Assembly: GCA_934408725.1 (NCBI GenBank)
Contig: CAKRVB010000007.1
Span: 1 to 64,000, forward strand
Reading direction: 5' to 3'
Length of the DNA stretch: 64,000 nucleotides
DNA from: an uncultured Marvinbryantia sp.
GTDB taxonomy: Bacteria > Bacillota > Clostridia > Lachnospirales > Lachnospiraceae
Shown here one piece after another: positions 1-7,638 of the stretch. Numbering within the stretch: position 1 is the first letter of the stretch; every line of letters begins with the position of its first letter. Position numbers and translations under genes: made by a program. The notes under the pieces are model-generated. The model had not been told where the DNA came from and searched no databases. It worked only from the letters and a program-made list of their open reading frames with translations.

Positions 1-46
1 GAGCTGCTGCATGGTTACCATCCATGGTTTTCATTTTTCTTGCCAT
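1..46 (-). CDS. nifJ: Pyruvate:ferredoxin (flavodoxin) oxidoreductase, N-terminal fragment
   Basis: Only the first 15 codons lie in the window; the gene runs off the left edge. The peptide MARKMKTMDGNHAAA is the characteristic N-terminus of pyruvate:ferredoxin oxidoreductase, the anaerobic enzyme that converts pyruvate and CoA to acetyl-CoA, CO2 and reduced ferredoxin. A strong Shine-Dalgarno (AAGGAGG) sits 9 bases before the ATG, and a promoter lies about 120 bases upstream. The assignment rests on this short, well-conserved start only; the rest of the protein is not visible. Confidence 0.82.
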   Translation of the reverse strand, partial: MARKMKTMDGNHAAA

Positions 47-167
47 TGGTTTGTTCCTCCTTATTTTATTGATCCGGGAATCGGATCATATTACCATATG
101 AGTATCATATGTACAGAACTTCAGACCATCTTTGGGGAGTTACGCCTAAAATTCCTCATATGGCTTT

Positions 168-196
168 ATAATAGCATATTTTTCGAGATTTGTCTA
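168..196 (-). promoter_or_regulatory. Sigma-A promoter of nifJ
   Basis: Minus-strand -35 TAGACA (191-196), 17 bp spacer and -10 TATTAT (168-173). It would start a transcript with a leader of about 115 bases before the nifJ ATG. It lies downstream of the HD-GYP gene's stop codon, so nifJ is probably its own transcription unit. Confidence 0.6.
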
Positions 197-236
197 TTTG
201 ACGAACGGTAAAATGTGTATCTTTTTTGATACAGCT

Positions 237-2765
237 TTACTCTGGATTCTGTCCGGCATCATAGATTACTTTGATTTTTCCATTTTCAATTGCCTGAATA
301 AAGATCGGTACCAGATTCGGATCAAACTGTTTTCCCGCCTCTTCTCTCAGTATGCTCAGTACTTTTTCCAGAGGCTGTGCCTGCTTATAGCAGCGCTTTG
401 ATATCATCGCATCAAATGCATCGGAAATTCCCAGTATTCTGGCTGAAAACGGAATATCTTCTCCCGCAATTCTCCTTGGATAGCCTTTTCCATCGTAACG
501 CTCATGATGACCGATCACTGCCGGTATTACATAATTTAATGACGGCAGATGCCGGATAATTTCAATGGAACTTTCCACATGTCCTTTCATGATCTCATAT
601 TCTTCCTCAGTCAGTCTTCCAGGTTTCGAAAGAATCTGTTCCGGAATTCCGATTTTTCCCACATCATGCATCAGTGCCGCCTGTCGAATGATCTCCACAA
701 ATTCTTCATCCAGTCCCATTTCTGAAGCAAGGCTTGTTGCATAGTACATTACATTATTCGAATGGCTGAATGTGTAGTGATCCTTTGCATCAATTGCTGC
801 CGTAAGTGCAAAAATCGTTGCATCATATTCCCGGTTTTTCTGCACATTGCTTTCTTCTTTGTTCTTCTTTTCCAGTTCCTTTTCCGCAATGTCATAGATA
901 TAAATGTTATTTTTTCCCTGATGTTTTACATGATACACCGCAAGATCTGCGTTATCCAGAAGCTCTTTTTCCGTATGCGCCGCATAAGGAGCTACGCTGA
1001 TCCCTGCACTGACGGTCAGCTGTTTTAAATGTACCATTTCACCATCCTGATGCATCTGTCTGATCTGATCACAGATGGACTCCACAAGAAGCTTTGCTGC
1101 ATATACATCATATTTTGGAAGCAGTACTGCAAATTCCTTTCCGCCATAACGTGCCACGATCCCGCTGCTGCCTACGCTTGCCCGGATAATGTCTGCGATT
1201 CTTCTAAGCGCTGTGTCTCCTGCTTTCATTCCGTATAACTGGTTATACAGCTTGAAATCATCTACATTCAGCATAGCCAGTACCATGGTGCCTTCTTTAT
1301 TTTCTTCAAAGGTCTCATGGAGCAGTTCGTAAAAATATTTTCGATTATACAGACCGGTCAGTTCATCTGTTCTCGCCTCTTCTGATATCTTTTCATACAG
1401 ACTGGCATTTTTGATTGCAATGGATGATATCGTCGCCACAGAGTTTAAAAAGGCACGATCCTGTGAACCGACTTTTTTATGTTTTTCCTTGTCCGATAAA
1501 AAGACGACTCCGATCAGTCCGTCTTCATTTTTCAGTCCTATGCACCACTGTGCTTTCAGATTCTTCAGCTGCTGCTTTTCTGATTCCCACATAGATTTAA
1601 ATTCAACCGTATGGTAAAACTCATCCAGACTGGTACATTCTTCATTTTGCTGCATCCATCCGATTAACGGATTGTCTGTTTTCATCTGGAAGGAACGGTC
1701 ATGAAGCGGGTTATTGCTGTACATCATCTGATATCCCTGTTCTCCGGAAGCAATGCAGATATAAACTGTTTCAATATGGCATCCTTTTCGAATGACTTCC
1801 ACCAGTTCCTGCAAGACATTTTTCATGCTCAGGCTTTTGGATACAGATGTGTTAAATTCCCGCAGTACCTCTGCCTGATAGGCCTCATCCCGGACAATCG
1901 TATTGCTGATGACATGTTTCCACACTTCCATAAGAATCCATACGCAGAGCATAAAAATCGCAGAATAAATCACCATGTAATAATCTTCTCTGCCTGGAAG
2001 CACCTGCTCCATTCCGCTTCTTAAATACGGAGTTAAAAACCAAAACAACAGTACAGAAATCAGGAAACCAACCACCGTACAGGCTGTCTCTGAAACCAGC
2101 AGGGTCACCTCAAACAGATTCCGCTGTGCCAGCGCATATACCAGGAAAAATGCATTGATCAGACCTGCAAGAATATCTATCGGGAATCCGGCGAACACTG
2201 GAAACATTAATGCAATATTGCCTCCCAGTACGATTACAATCCCGGCAATCACAGTATTCATCTGTCTGGCATGCTTTCGATTCTTTTTTCTGCACTGTAT
2301 CAGATTATACAGCGTATGAATGACCACAATTCCTGCTGCCGCAAAAAATATCACTGATTTCCAGTCGATTTTGTCATATACAAACCGGATATTCTCACCA
2401 CTGTGAACAATCACCGGCCAGTGAAACAGAATTCCGCCAGGAATATTCAGTAAAAATAATCCGCCCAGCATGGCCGGATAAATATATTTTTCTATGCCGC
2501 CTTCTTTTTCTGCCATTGCATTTACCAGCAAATAATAGGCATATGGAAGGCATAGCAGGCCAAACAATGATACGTGGTACCAGAAAATATAGTTTGGCCA
2601 TAACAGAGCTCTCATAAAACAGGAGCCACCGGTCCAACATATCATAGAAAGAAGTACAAGAAGGAAACTGTTTACAATCCGATTCCTTTTTGCCGCGAGA
2701 AAAATCAGCATCATTGCCACATAAATAAAAAGTGCAATTGCTGATATGTATCCATAGCTGTCCAT
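237..2765 (-). CDS. Membrane GAF/degenerate GGDEF/HD-GYP signalling protein
   Basis: 842 residues. The N-terminal part (about 1-285) has nine or so hydrophobic helices resembling the 7TM sensor module of some histidine kinases, followed by a GAF-like region (about 300-455), a GGDEF-type domain (about 465-625) and an HD-GYP domain (about 645-830). The HD-GYP metal residues (H700-D701, H753-H754) and the GYP motif (761-763) are intact, so c-di-GMP hydrolysis is plausible. The GGDEF signature reads GGKEF (541-545): lysine replaces the third, catalytically important residue, so cyclase activity is unlikely. Start chosen at the ATG preceded by GAGGTG. The gene appears monocistronic; the signal it senses is unknown. 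Confidence 0.88.
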   Translation of the reverse strand: MDSYGYISAIALFIYVAMMLIFLAAKRNRIVNSFLLVLLSMICWTGGSCFMRALLWPNYIFWYHVSLFGLLCLPYAYYLLVNAMAEKEGGIEKYIYPAMLGGLFLLNIPGGILFHWPVIVHSGENIRFVYDKIDWKSVIFFAAAGIVVIHTLYNLIQCRKKNRKHARQMNTVIAGIVIVLGGNIALMFPVFAGFPIDILAGLINAFFLVYALAQRNLFEVTLLVSETACTVVGFLISVLLFWFLTPYLRSGMEQVLPGREDYYMVIYSAIFMLCVWILMEVWKHVISNTIVRDEAYQAEVLREFNTSVSKSLSMKNVLQELVEVIRKGCHIETVYICIASGEQGYQMMYSNNPLHDRSFQMKTDNPLIGWMQQNEECTSLDEFYHTVEFKSMWESEKQQLKNLKAQWCIGLKNEDGLIGVVFLSDKEKHKKVGSQDRAFLNSVATISSIAIKNASLYEKISEEARTDELTGLYNRKYFYELLHETFEENKEGTMVLAMLNVDDFKLYNQLYGMKAGDTALRRIADIIRASVGSSGIVARYGGKEFAVLLPKYDVYAAKLLVESICDQIRQMHQDGEMVHLKQLTVSAGISVAPYAAHTEKELLDNADLAVYHVKHQGKNNIYIYDIAEKELEKKNKEESNVQKNREYDATIFALTAAIDAKDHYTFSHSNNVMYYATSLASEMGLDEEFVEIIRQAALMHDVGKIGIPEQILSKPGRLTEEEYEIMKGHVESSIEIIRHLPSLNYVIPAVIGHHERYDGKGYPRRIAGEDIPFSARILGISDAFDAMISKRCYKQAQPLEKVLSILREEAGKQFDPNLVPIFIQAIENGKIKVIYDAGQNPE

Positions 2766-2795
2766 TCATTCACCTCATTTTTCTCTCGTATTCTC

Positions 2796-2951
2796 TCAAT
2801 TCCGATTCTGCTCCTTCAGCAGTTCCCGCAAATCCGTGAGCGAAGGTCGCATATGACGTATTTTTTTTTCATCCATATGTCTCTTCAAATGTACGGGAAT
2901 TTGCTGTATCAGACATCCCACTGCTGCAACGGCCATCAGATTCCACTCCAT
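2796..2951 (-). CDS. Small hypothetical protein (51 aa)
   Basis: A 51-codon open frame beginning MEWNLMAVAAVGCLIQQIPV, with a well-placed GGAG ribosome site before the ATG. It has a short hydrophobic N-terminus and a charged C-terminal half rich in Lys, Arg and Glu. It ends 30 bases before the HD-GYP start, so it could be co-transcribed with that gene. I recognise no family, and the frame could be fortuitous. Confidence 0.35.
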   Translation of the reverse strand: MEWNLMAVAAVGCLIQQIPVHLKRHMDEKKIRHMRPSLTDLRELLKEQNRN

Positions 2952-2999
2952 GTTGCTCTCCGGTTTTTCAATTATTTTCCAGTTTGTTAAGATTTATTT

Positions 3000-3236
3000 T
3001 CGAATTGAAACAAACTTTGGACACAACTTCTTTTTATACTGTAAACATCAAATGAAGCCGCTGCGGTACAAAGCTAGCATGTGTTGTGACGGCTCCGACT
3101 AAAAACGATCTTCCATAGCAGGACAAATACCTGAGGTTTTATGATCCTTTTGTTTTTGACTTTATCATAAATCTGGAAGTTTACATACATTCATAATTTC
3201 TCTCTCCGGCGGTCAGGTAACTGACCGCCACTTTTT
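3000..3236 (+). ncRNA. Predicted structured small RNA with its own terminator
   Basis: No protein frame on the plus strand explains this stretch, yet it ends in a textbook plus-strand terminator. The interior folds consistently: TGTAAAC (3040-3046) pairs with GTTTACA (3179-3185) as a closing stem; CTTCC (3110-3114) pairs with GGAAG (3175-3179); CAGG/CCTG (3119-3122/3130-3133) closes a 7-base loop; TTTATGAT/ATCATAAA (3138-3145/3164-3171) forms an 8 bp hairpin; AGCCG/CGGCT (3056-3060/3090-3094) encloses a loop containing GCTAGC. A weak promoter (TTTTCA-17 bp-TAAGAT, 2965-2993) would start it near 3000; an alternative -10 TATACT lies at 3035. It could be a raiA-type or other clostridial structured RNA, but I cannot confirm a family. 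Confidence 0.5.
3208..3236 (+). terminator. Plus-strand intrinsic terminator of the small RNA
   Basis: Perfect 9 bp GC-rich stem GGCGGTCAG/CTGACCGCC (3208-3216/3221-3229) with a GTAA loop, followed by ACTTTTT. On the minus strand the hairpin is followed by GGAGAGAG, so it terminates plus-strand transcription. Its U-tract touches the stop codon of the minus-strand gene beside it. Confidence 0.8.
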
Positions 3237-3408
3237 ATGACACCAGTGTATACTCCAGCATTTCATAATGCAATCTGCTGCCTTCCATGATCTCTGCCGG
3301 AAGCAGTGCTCTTGCCACCAGCTTTAACTCTCCGTTCTCTTCATCCACTCTTCTTAAATGCGCATAATCCCCATCAATCATTTCTACAATATAATCACAG
3401 GTTAACAT
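3235..3408 (-). CDS. Small conserved protein, function unknown (57 aa)
   Basis: Starts MLTCDYIVEMIDGDYAHLRR; the sequence looks like a compact beta-rich fold of the kind seen in short Firmicute proteins with an 'IDGDYA' core. The start at 3408 is chosen because AAAGGA lies at proper spacing; a longer frame starting at 3456 would lie wholly inside the upstream gene. It overlaps the stop of the GNAT gene by 14 bases, so the two are probably translationally coupled. No function can be assigned. Confidence 0.7.
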   Translation of the reverse strand: MLTCDYIVEMIDGDYAHLRRVDEENGELKLVARALLPAEIMEGSRLHYEMLEYTLVS

Positions 3409-3916
3409 TTGTGCTTTCCTTTCTTTCGTACTTTTCATATCCAAGCATTTCTCCATACCACGGATGAATCATGGCACATTGTGTGAATCCGTTCTTCTCA
3501 AACAGGCGCTGCATACTTTTATTCTTCTTCCCGGTATCTCCACGCATACAATGACACTGTTCATAACACCACTGTATACATTTGGATGCGATTCCCTTTC
3601 CGTATGTTACAACAGCAATCCGATGCAGTACTCCATAAGGCTTCGGACTTGTCCATTTACCACTGACAGATGTCTCATAATCCGGTTCTTTTCCAATAAA
3701 GAAAACAAATACCGCTCCGATCTTACCATCTTCCTCATAAACATAAAGCTGATTCTTTTCCAGATCTTCCTGAAGGATTTCCTTCTGTGGATATCCATCT
3801 CCCCACTGTTCTTCATTGCCATTAGCCGCCATAAAAGCCCGGGCAGCTGCATAGATCGCCATGATCTGTTCCAGCTCATTCTGACGTGCATGGCGTATCG
3901 GTTCTATTTTCTTCAT
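3395..3916 (-). CDS. GNAT-family N-acetyltransferase
   Basis: 173 residues with the layout of a single-domain GNAT enzyme: an N-terminal helix (IRHARQNELEQIMAIYAAAR), central strands (GAVFVFF), a strand leading into the acetyl-CoA loop (LHRIAVVTYGKGIASKCIQW, about 96-115) and a C-terminal FEKNGFTQC motif typical of the family. It would transfer acetyl from acetyl-CoA to an amine; the substrate is unknown. ATG with GGAG at 8 bases. Overlaps the following small gene by 14 bases. Confidence 0.85.
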   Translation of the reverse strand: MKKIEPIRHARQNELEQIMAIYAAARAFMAANGNEEQWGDGYPQKEILQEDLEKNQLYVYEEDGKIGAVFVFFIGKEPDYETSVSGKWTSPKPYGVLHRIAVVTYGKGIASKCIQWCYEQCHCMRGDTGKKNKSMQRLFEKNGFTQCAMIHPWYGEMLGYEKYERKESTNVNL

Positions 3917-4017
3917 CCTGTTCGCTCCAAATTTCTCTATCTAATATCTTTTCATTCCTCAGTATATACAAGAATGATTTTCTTCGCAACTATATTTCAT
4001 ATCCTTTCAGCATTTTC

Positions 4018-4067
4018 GAAAATAAGACAACCATCCTTCTACTCACAATGAAGTCTGGTTGTCTTAT
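4018..4067 (-). terminator. metA terminator
   Basis: AAAATAAGACAACCA pairs perfectly with TGGTTGTCTTATTTT around a 20-base loop, directly after the metA stop codon. The A/T flanks make it usable in both directions. Confidence 0.8.
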
Positions 4068-4068
4068 T

Positions 4069-4989
4069 TTAGTTTATCTCTTCAATATCGTATGGAGTAC
4101 TCTGATATACGTAGAAATTCAGCCAATTGGAATACAAAAGCTGCCCTGTAGCTCTCCAGGTGATCGGCGGTACTTTCATCGGATCATTATCCGGGTAATA
4201 ATTTACCGGTACGTCCACCGTGGTCAGACCCTTTTTCATGTCTCTCTCATATTCCAGTGCCAGGGTGTCTCTGTCATACTCTGCATGGCAGGTCACAAAA
4301 AACTGACGGCTGTCTGTCGTCTTGGCAATCGCCAGGCTGCCTGTCTCCGTTACTGCCATAACTTCCAGTTCCGGTATCGCTTCTACATCTGAGAGGCGCA
4401 CATCGGTTGCTCTGGAATGTGGGGCCAGGAAATTGTCATTAAATCCACGAAACAGCGGAGAAGTCTCCTTGCGAATTTCATGGGAATAGATTCCAAACAG
4501 TTTCTTTGGCATATCCAGCTTCTCGATTCCATAATGATAATACAGGCCTGCGTAAGCTCCCCAGCAAAGATGAAAGGTACAGTGTACATGGGTCTTGGAC
4601 CATTCCATGATCTTGCACACTTCATCCCAGTACAGAGTCTCTTCACAAGGTACATAATCCAACGGCGCTCCGGTAATGATCATCCCGTCATAGCGACGGT
4701 TCCTGATCTGATCGAAGGTATAATAGAACTGCTGCAGATGATGGATATCCGTATGAGTAGAAGTATAACTGGCTGTCTGCAGGAAATCCACCTGAATCTG
4801 AAGCGGTGTATTGGATAACATACGCAGCAACTGCGTTTCTGTCACAATCTTGGTCGGCATCAGATTCAAAATCAGCAGATTCAATGGTCTGATATTCTGA
4901 TGCATCGCACGATACTCTGTCATCACGAATATATTCTCTGATTCCAATATATCATGTGCCGGCAGGGCATCTGGTATACGTATTGGCAT
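4069..4989 (-). CDS. metA: Homoserine O-acyltransferase (probably acetyl-CoA-using)
   Basis: 306 residues, normal for MetA, which acylates L-homoserine as the first step of methionine synthesis. The catalytic Cys is C142 (HLCWGAYAG) and the His/Glu pair is at H236/E238 (CHAE). The residue equivalent to position 111, which governs acyl-CoA choice in this family (Gly with succinyl-CoA, Glu with acetyl-CoA), is Asp (TGAPLD). By analogy with Glu this suggests acetyl-CoA, but Asp itself is unusual. I use the ATG at 4989 because GGAGG precedes it and MPIRIPDALPA is the family N-terminus; a longer frame would run through the upstream terminator hairpin. Confidence 0.93.
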   Translation of the reverse strand: MPIRIPDALPAHDILESENIFVMTEYRAMHQNIRPLNLLILNLMPTKIVTETQLLRMLSNTPLQIQVDFLQTASYTSTHTDIHHLQQFYYTFDQIRNRRYDGMIITGAPLDYVPCEETLYWDEVCKIMEWSKTHVHCTFHLCWGAYAGLYYHYGIEKLDMPKKLFGIYSHEIRKETSPLFRGFNDNFLAPHSRATDVRLSDVEAIPELEVMAVTETGSLAIAKTTDSRQFFVTCHAEYDRDTLALEYERDMKKGLTTVDVPVNYYPDNDPMKVPPITWRATGQLLYSNWLNFYVYQSTPYDIEEIN

Positions 4990-5007
4990 AATGGGTATTC
5001 CTCCTGT

Positions 5008-5064
5008 AAAAAACGATAAGAGCGCCTCTTCGGAAAGTTCCATCCTCCAATGAAGCACTCTTAT
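5008..5064 (-). terminator. Terminator or attenuator just upstream of metA
   Basis: ATAAGAGTGC (5055-5064) pairs with GCGCTCTTAT (5016-5025) with one G-U pair; six U follow at 5008-5013, and the metA GGAGG comes only a few bases later. It can end the XRE/membrane-protein transcript. Because nothing separates it from metA, it could also act as an attenuator. No SAM-I riboswitch or T-box consensus is visible. Confidence 0.65.
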
Positions 5065-5065
5065 A

Positions 5066-5094
5066 GTTGTATCATTTTTCTCTTCTTTTTGCAA
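5066..5094 (-). promoter_or_regulatory. Candidate metA promoter
   Basis: -35 TTGCAA (5089-5094), 17 bp spacer, -10 TACAAC (5066-5071), abutting the terminator stem. Transcription would begin inside the upstream arm of the hairpin, which would shorten it to about 6 bp and let metA escape termination. Confidence 0.45.
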
Positions 5095-5142
5095 CTGCCC
5101 TGTAATGGTTCTGTCTGTTTTGGCAGATTTTCTAAGGGATTT

Positions 5143-5346
5143 TCAGACCTCTTCATCCTCCCAGAACAATTCATCCAGTGTCTTATCCAGTGTCCTGCAG
5201 ATTGCCCTGCAAAGCTTAATGGTCGGATTATAATCTCCCTTTTCAATGGCATTAATGGTCTGTCTTGACACATTCACAGCATCTGCCAGTTCCTGCTGGG
5301 ACAGATCCTTTGCCGCTCTGGCAGCCTTTAATCTCAGATTCTTCAT
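5143..5346 (-). CDS. XRE-family transcriptional regulator (67 aa)
   Basis: A single helix-turn-helix domain of the Cro/CI type: LSQQELADAVNVSRQTINAIEKGDYNPTIKL spans the HTH, and the C-terminus ends LDELFWEDEE as in the short regulators usually paired with a membrane protein. It starts 18 bases after the membrane protein gene, so the two form one operon. It probably represses its own operon; no clear operator is seen. Confidence 0.9.
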   Translation of the reverse strand: MKNLRLKAARAAKDLSQQELADAVNVSRQTINAIEKGDYNPTIKLCRAICRTLDKTLDELFWEDEEV

Positions 5347-5364
5347 CGTTTCCGGCTCACCATC

Positions 5365-5883
5365 CTATTCTTCTGTCTCACACATTTTTTTCTTAATCAA
5401 CATAATCAGAAGCATCACCATCAGTAACATGGCACATCCCATATTCACACAACGATAATTTAACCTTCCATTACTGAACATTTCTCCGCTTCGCAGATTC
5501 TGAATGCCGGCGATCAGATTGATCACTGTCACAACAACCAAAAACCTGACATATCGACTGGTATTGGCATGAAGTCCAAAATATGCTTCCTTCCAGATAC
5601 TACATCCGGCAAATACTCCTACACTTAAGAAGAGCACCAGAAACATTGCCGTGGCATCATCTGCGAAAAGATGGATATTTAAGATATCTAATACCGAGCA
5701 AACCACCACAGCAGACACCGCTGTCAAAAAGCCATATTTATAAGCCACCCCCTGGGCAATCTTCTGCATCTCATCATACTCTGGCATCTTACCATTTCTT
5801 TTGTATAAGATACGTTTCACCATACCAACCACTAAAATTGCCAGTACTAATCCTGTTGCAAATCCAATTGCATGTTCATTCAT
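5365..5883 (-). CDS. Four-helix membrane protein of unknown function
   Basis: 172 residues with four predicted membrane segments: about 5-25, 52-72, 80-97 and 112-125, plus a strongly hydrophobic C-terminal segment 148-164. A cytosolic loop (RNGKMPEYDEMQKIAQG) resembles the DUF2178/DUF3796-type proteins that are commonly paired with a small XRE regulator. That pairing is what is seen here, with the regulator 18 bases downstream. Function unknown. Confidence 0.75.
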   Translation of the reverse strand: MNEHAIGFATGLVLAILVVGMVKRILYKRNGKMPEYDEMQKIAQGVAYKYGFLTAVSAVVVCSVLDILNIHLFADDATAMFLVLFLSVGVFAGCSIWKEAYFGLHANTSRYVRFLVVVTVINLIAGIQNLRSGEMFSNGRLNYRCVNMGCAMLLMVMLLIMLIKKKMCETEE

Positions 5884-5939
5884 GATCTTTCCCTCCTGAT
5901 TTTGTAATCCGAATCTTATTCGTTTTCTTTGATACTCAC

Positions 5940-5968
5940 ATTTTATTCTCGTCGCGGCATTTTGTCAA
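5940..5968 (-). promoter_or_regulatory. Sigma-A promoter of the membrane protein/XRE operon
   Basis: -35 TTGACA (5963-5968, consensus), 17 bp spacer, -10 TAAAAT (5940-5945). Confidence 0.75.
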
Positions 5969-6023
5969 GTATATATTACATAATGTTTTGTTTTTACGTC
6001 ATTAAGAATGTTTTATCTAACAA

Positions 6024-6069
6024 AAAAGAGTGTGGAATACAGGATTTTCTCCTGTTCCCACACTCTTTT
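6024..6069 (-). terminator. Terminator of the LCP gene
   Basis: AAAAGAGTGTGG pairs with CCACACTCTTTT around an inner CAGG/CCTG stem, just after the LCP stop codon; A/T flanks on both sides make it bidirectional. Confidence 0.8.
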
Positions 6070-6089
6070 CAATACCTGCTTTTCAATTC

Positions 6090-7346
6090 TCAGGAAGCTT
6101 CTGTTTCGCTTTCGGTCTCAGATTCTGTCTCAATTTCACCATCACCATAGAGAATAGAGGTCAGCTTCTCTACCGTGGCATTCATATCATCCGGCACCAG
6201 AATCTCATCCTGAGACGTATATTCTCCATCATATGGAATATGCTGCTGCTGGATATCATAGTTCATCCAGGTGCCAACCTGCATGATCAGACCGATCATC
6301 TCAAATTCCGGAATATCATGGGTGATATATGGCATCACATCTTCGATCGTATCGGAAAGGGAAACAAAGTCTCCATTCTGAGCTTTTTCGGCAATGGCCA
6401 TCAGTACATTTCTCTGACGCTGGGTACGGCCAAAGTCACTGCCTTTTCCAGTATAACGATTTCTGGCATAACCTACTGCCTGATAACCATTCAAATGTAC
6501 CTTTCCCGCTTTTTTTATATAATACGGTTTTGGATCCACCCCATTGTCTTCGCACATGCAGGTAATATAGTCATTAGCCGTTACCCGCTCGTCTTCGTCA
6601 ATCTCAAGATCCACGCCCCCCAATGCATCTACCACATCGATCATGGCATTAAAATCTACCATCGCATAGTTGTCAATCTCAACATGATAATTTTCTTCCA
6701 ATGTCTGAATCGTCAGCTCTGGACCGCCATTCGCACAGGCAGCATTCAGCTTACGTACTCCCACTCCCGGAATGTCTGCATACAGATCTCGCAGGAATGA
6801 AGTGAGATATACTGTCTTTTTTTCTTTATTAACTGTTACAAGCAAAACTACGTCAGAATTACCATTCCAGGATTCATCTCTCCGGTCTACACCAAGAAGT
6901 AAAAGGTTATACGTATCTTTTTGGGAAAAGAACTGTTTCGCCATTTTTTCCAGCATACTGCTTTCTTTTTTCTCTGTTGTTTTCTGCACAGAGGATGAAC
7001 TGGCTGAATTGCCTTTCCTTTCTGTCTCCGGTACACTGCTGCTTACTGATACAGTAGTACTGCCTGTTGCTGACGTATTGTGTATCTTCTGTGCTGCTGC
7101 AGAGGAATGGGATACTTCTGTTGCTGTCCGCACTTCAGCGTCCTGTTTTTCTCCTTCTTTTGCTTTCTTCTCTGTGTTGGCGGCTGCAACATACGTGCCA
7201 TGTTTTACATAATTGGACTTATCATAGAATTTCATTTTGAACACGCTGTAGGCAGAAACAGCCACTCCTGCTACCAATACCACTAATACCAGACAAACGA
7301 TTGCCGCAATTTTCTTTTTACTTCTCTTTTTGTTCTTCTTCTCCAT
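6090..7346 (-). CDS. LCP (LytR-CpsA-Psr) family cell-wall glycopolymer ligase
   Basis: 418 residues. A Lys-rich cytosolic start, one membrane segment (about 12-33), a Ser/Thr/Lys-rich linker (about 45-130) and an extracellular LCP domain (about 143-390). Family landmarks are LLLGVDRR, VYLTSFLRDLY, KLNAACANGG and YARNRY, which hold the Arg residues that bind the polyprenyl pyrophosphate. LCP enzymes attach teichoic acids or polysaccharides to peptidoglycan. The C-terminus is an acidic Glu-Thr-Ser tail (ETESETESETEAS). The nearby LtaS-like and UppP genes belong to the same envelope theme but are separate units. Confidence 0.92.
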   Translation of the reverse strand: MEKKNKKRSKKKIAAIVCLVLVVLVAGVAVSAYSVFKMKFYDKSNYVKHGTYVAAANTEKKAKEGEKQDAEVRTATEVSHSSAAAQKIHNTSATGSTTVSVSSSVPETERKGNSASSSSVQKTTEKKESSMLEKMAKQFFSQKDTYNLLLLGVDRRDESWNGNSDVVLLVTVNKEKKTVYLTSFLRDLYADIPGVGVRKLNAACANGGPELTIQTLEENYHVEIDNYAMVDFNAMIDVVDALGGVDLEIDEDERVTANDYITCMCEDNGVDPKPYYIKKAGKVHLNGYQAVGYARNRYTGKGSDFGRTQRQRNVLMAIAEKAQNGDFVSLSDTIEDVMPYITHDIPEFEMIGLIMQVGTWMNYDIQQQHIPYDGEYTSQDEILVPDDMNATVEKLTSILYGDGEIETESETESETEAS

Positions 7347-7385
7347 CTTACGACCTCACAAACTCTTCCTCATTTGCAACTTCTG

Positions 7386-7466
7386 TTATTCTGTCATCTC
7401 TGTCTCGTCCGTGTTTTCCGTCTCAGTTTCACTGTCTTCTCCGTACAATGCCTGATTCCGTTTCAT
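7386..7466 (-). pseudogene. Remnant of a second LCP gene (C-terminal end only)
   Basis: In the leader of the LCP gene a 26-codon frame reads ..NQALYGEDSETETENTDE.. and stops at 7386. It mirrors the C-terminus of the intact LCP protein (TSILYGDGEIETESETESE). The similarity extends a few codons upstream (TDTIMKRN versus NATVEKLT) before a stop codon. The simplest reading is a tandem LCP duplicate reduced by deletion to its tail. It may be translated as a leader peptide, but no clear ribosome site precedes it. Confidence 0.5.
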
Positions 7467-7530
7467 AATCGTATCTGTTCAGTACCTTCACAGACAGTGG
7501 ATTCTAAACAGTTACACACAATCTTTCTGT

Positions 7531-7559
7531 ATTATATCTTGCTTCTTTTTTAAATACAA
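7531..7559 (-). promoter_or_regulatory. Sigma-A promoter of the LCP gene
   Basis: -35 TTGTAT (7554-7559), 17 bp spacer, -10 TATAAT (7531-7536). The leader of about 180 bases includes the LCP-tail remnant. Confidence 0.7.
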
Positions 7560-7583
7560 GTGGGCTTTTCGCTTACTTTACAC

Positions 7584-7627
7584 AAAAAAAGACAGTTTCT
7601 GCACTTTGCACAGATACTGTCTTTTTT
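7584..7627 (-). terminator. Terminator of the V-ATPase operon
   Basis: AAAAAGACAGT and ACTGTCTTTTT flank an inner CTG/CAG-containing loop, 12 bases past the subunit D stop codon. T-rich in both directions. Confidence 0.8.
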
Positions 7628-7638
7628 CTTATCATTTT

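Noticed and set aside
11..211. Plus-strand frame of 66 codons at the left edge
   Set aside because: It is antisense to the nifJ start and leader, has no ribosome site and no recognisable protein features.
4990..5142. SAM riboswitch or T-box before metA
   Set aside because: Neither the S-box blocks nor the T-box GGTGGNACCGCG core is present; only a simple hairpin and promoter are seen.
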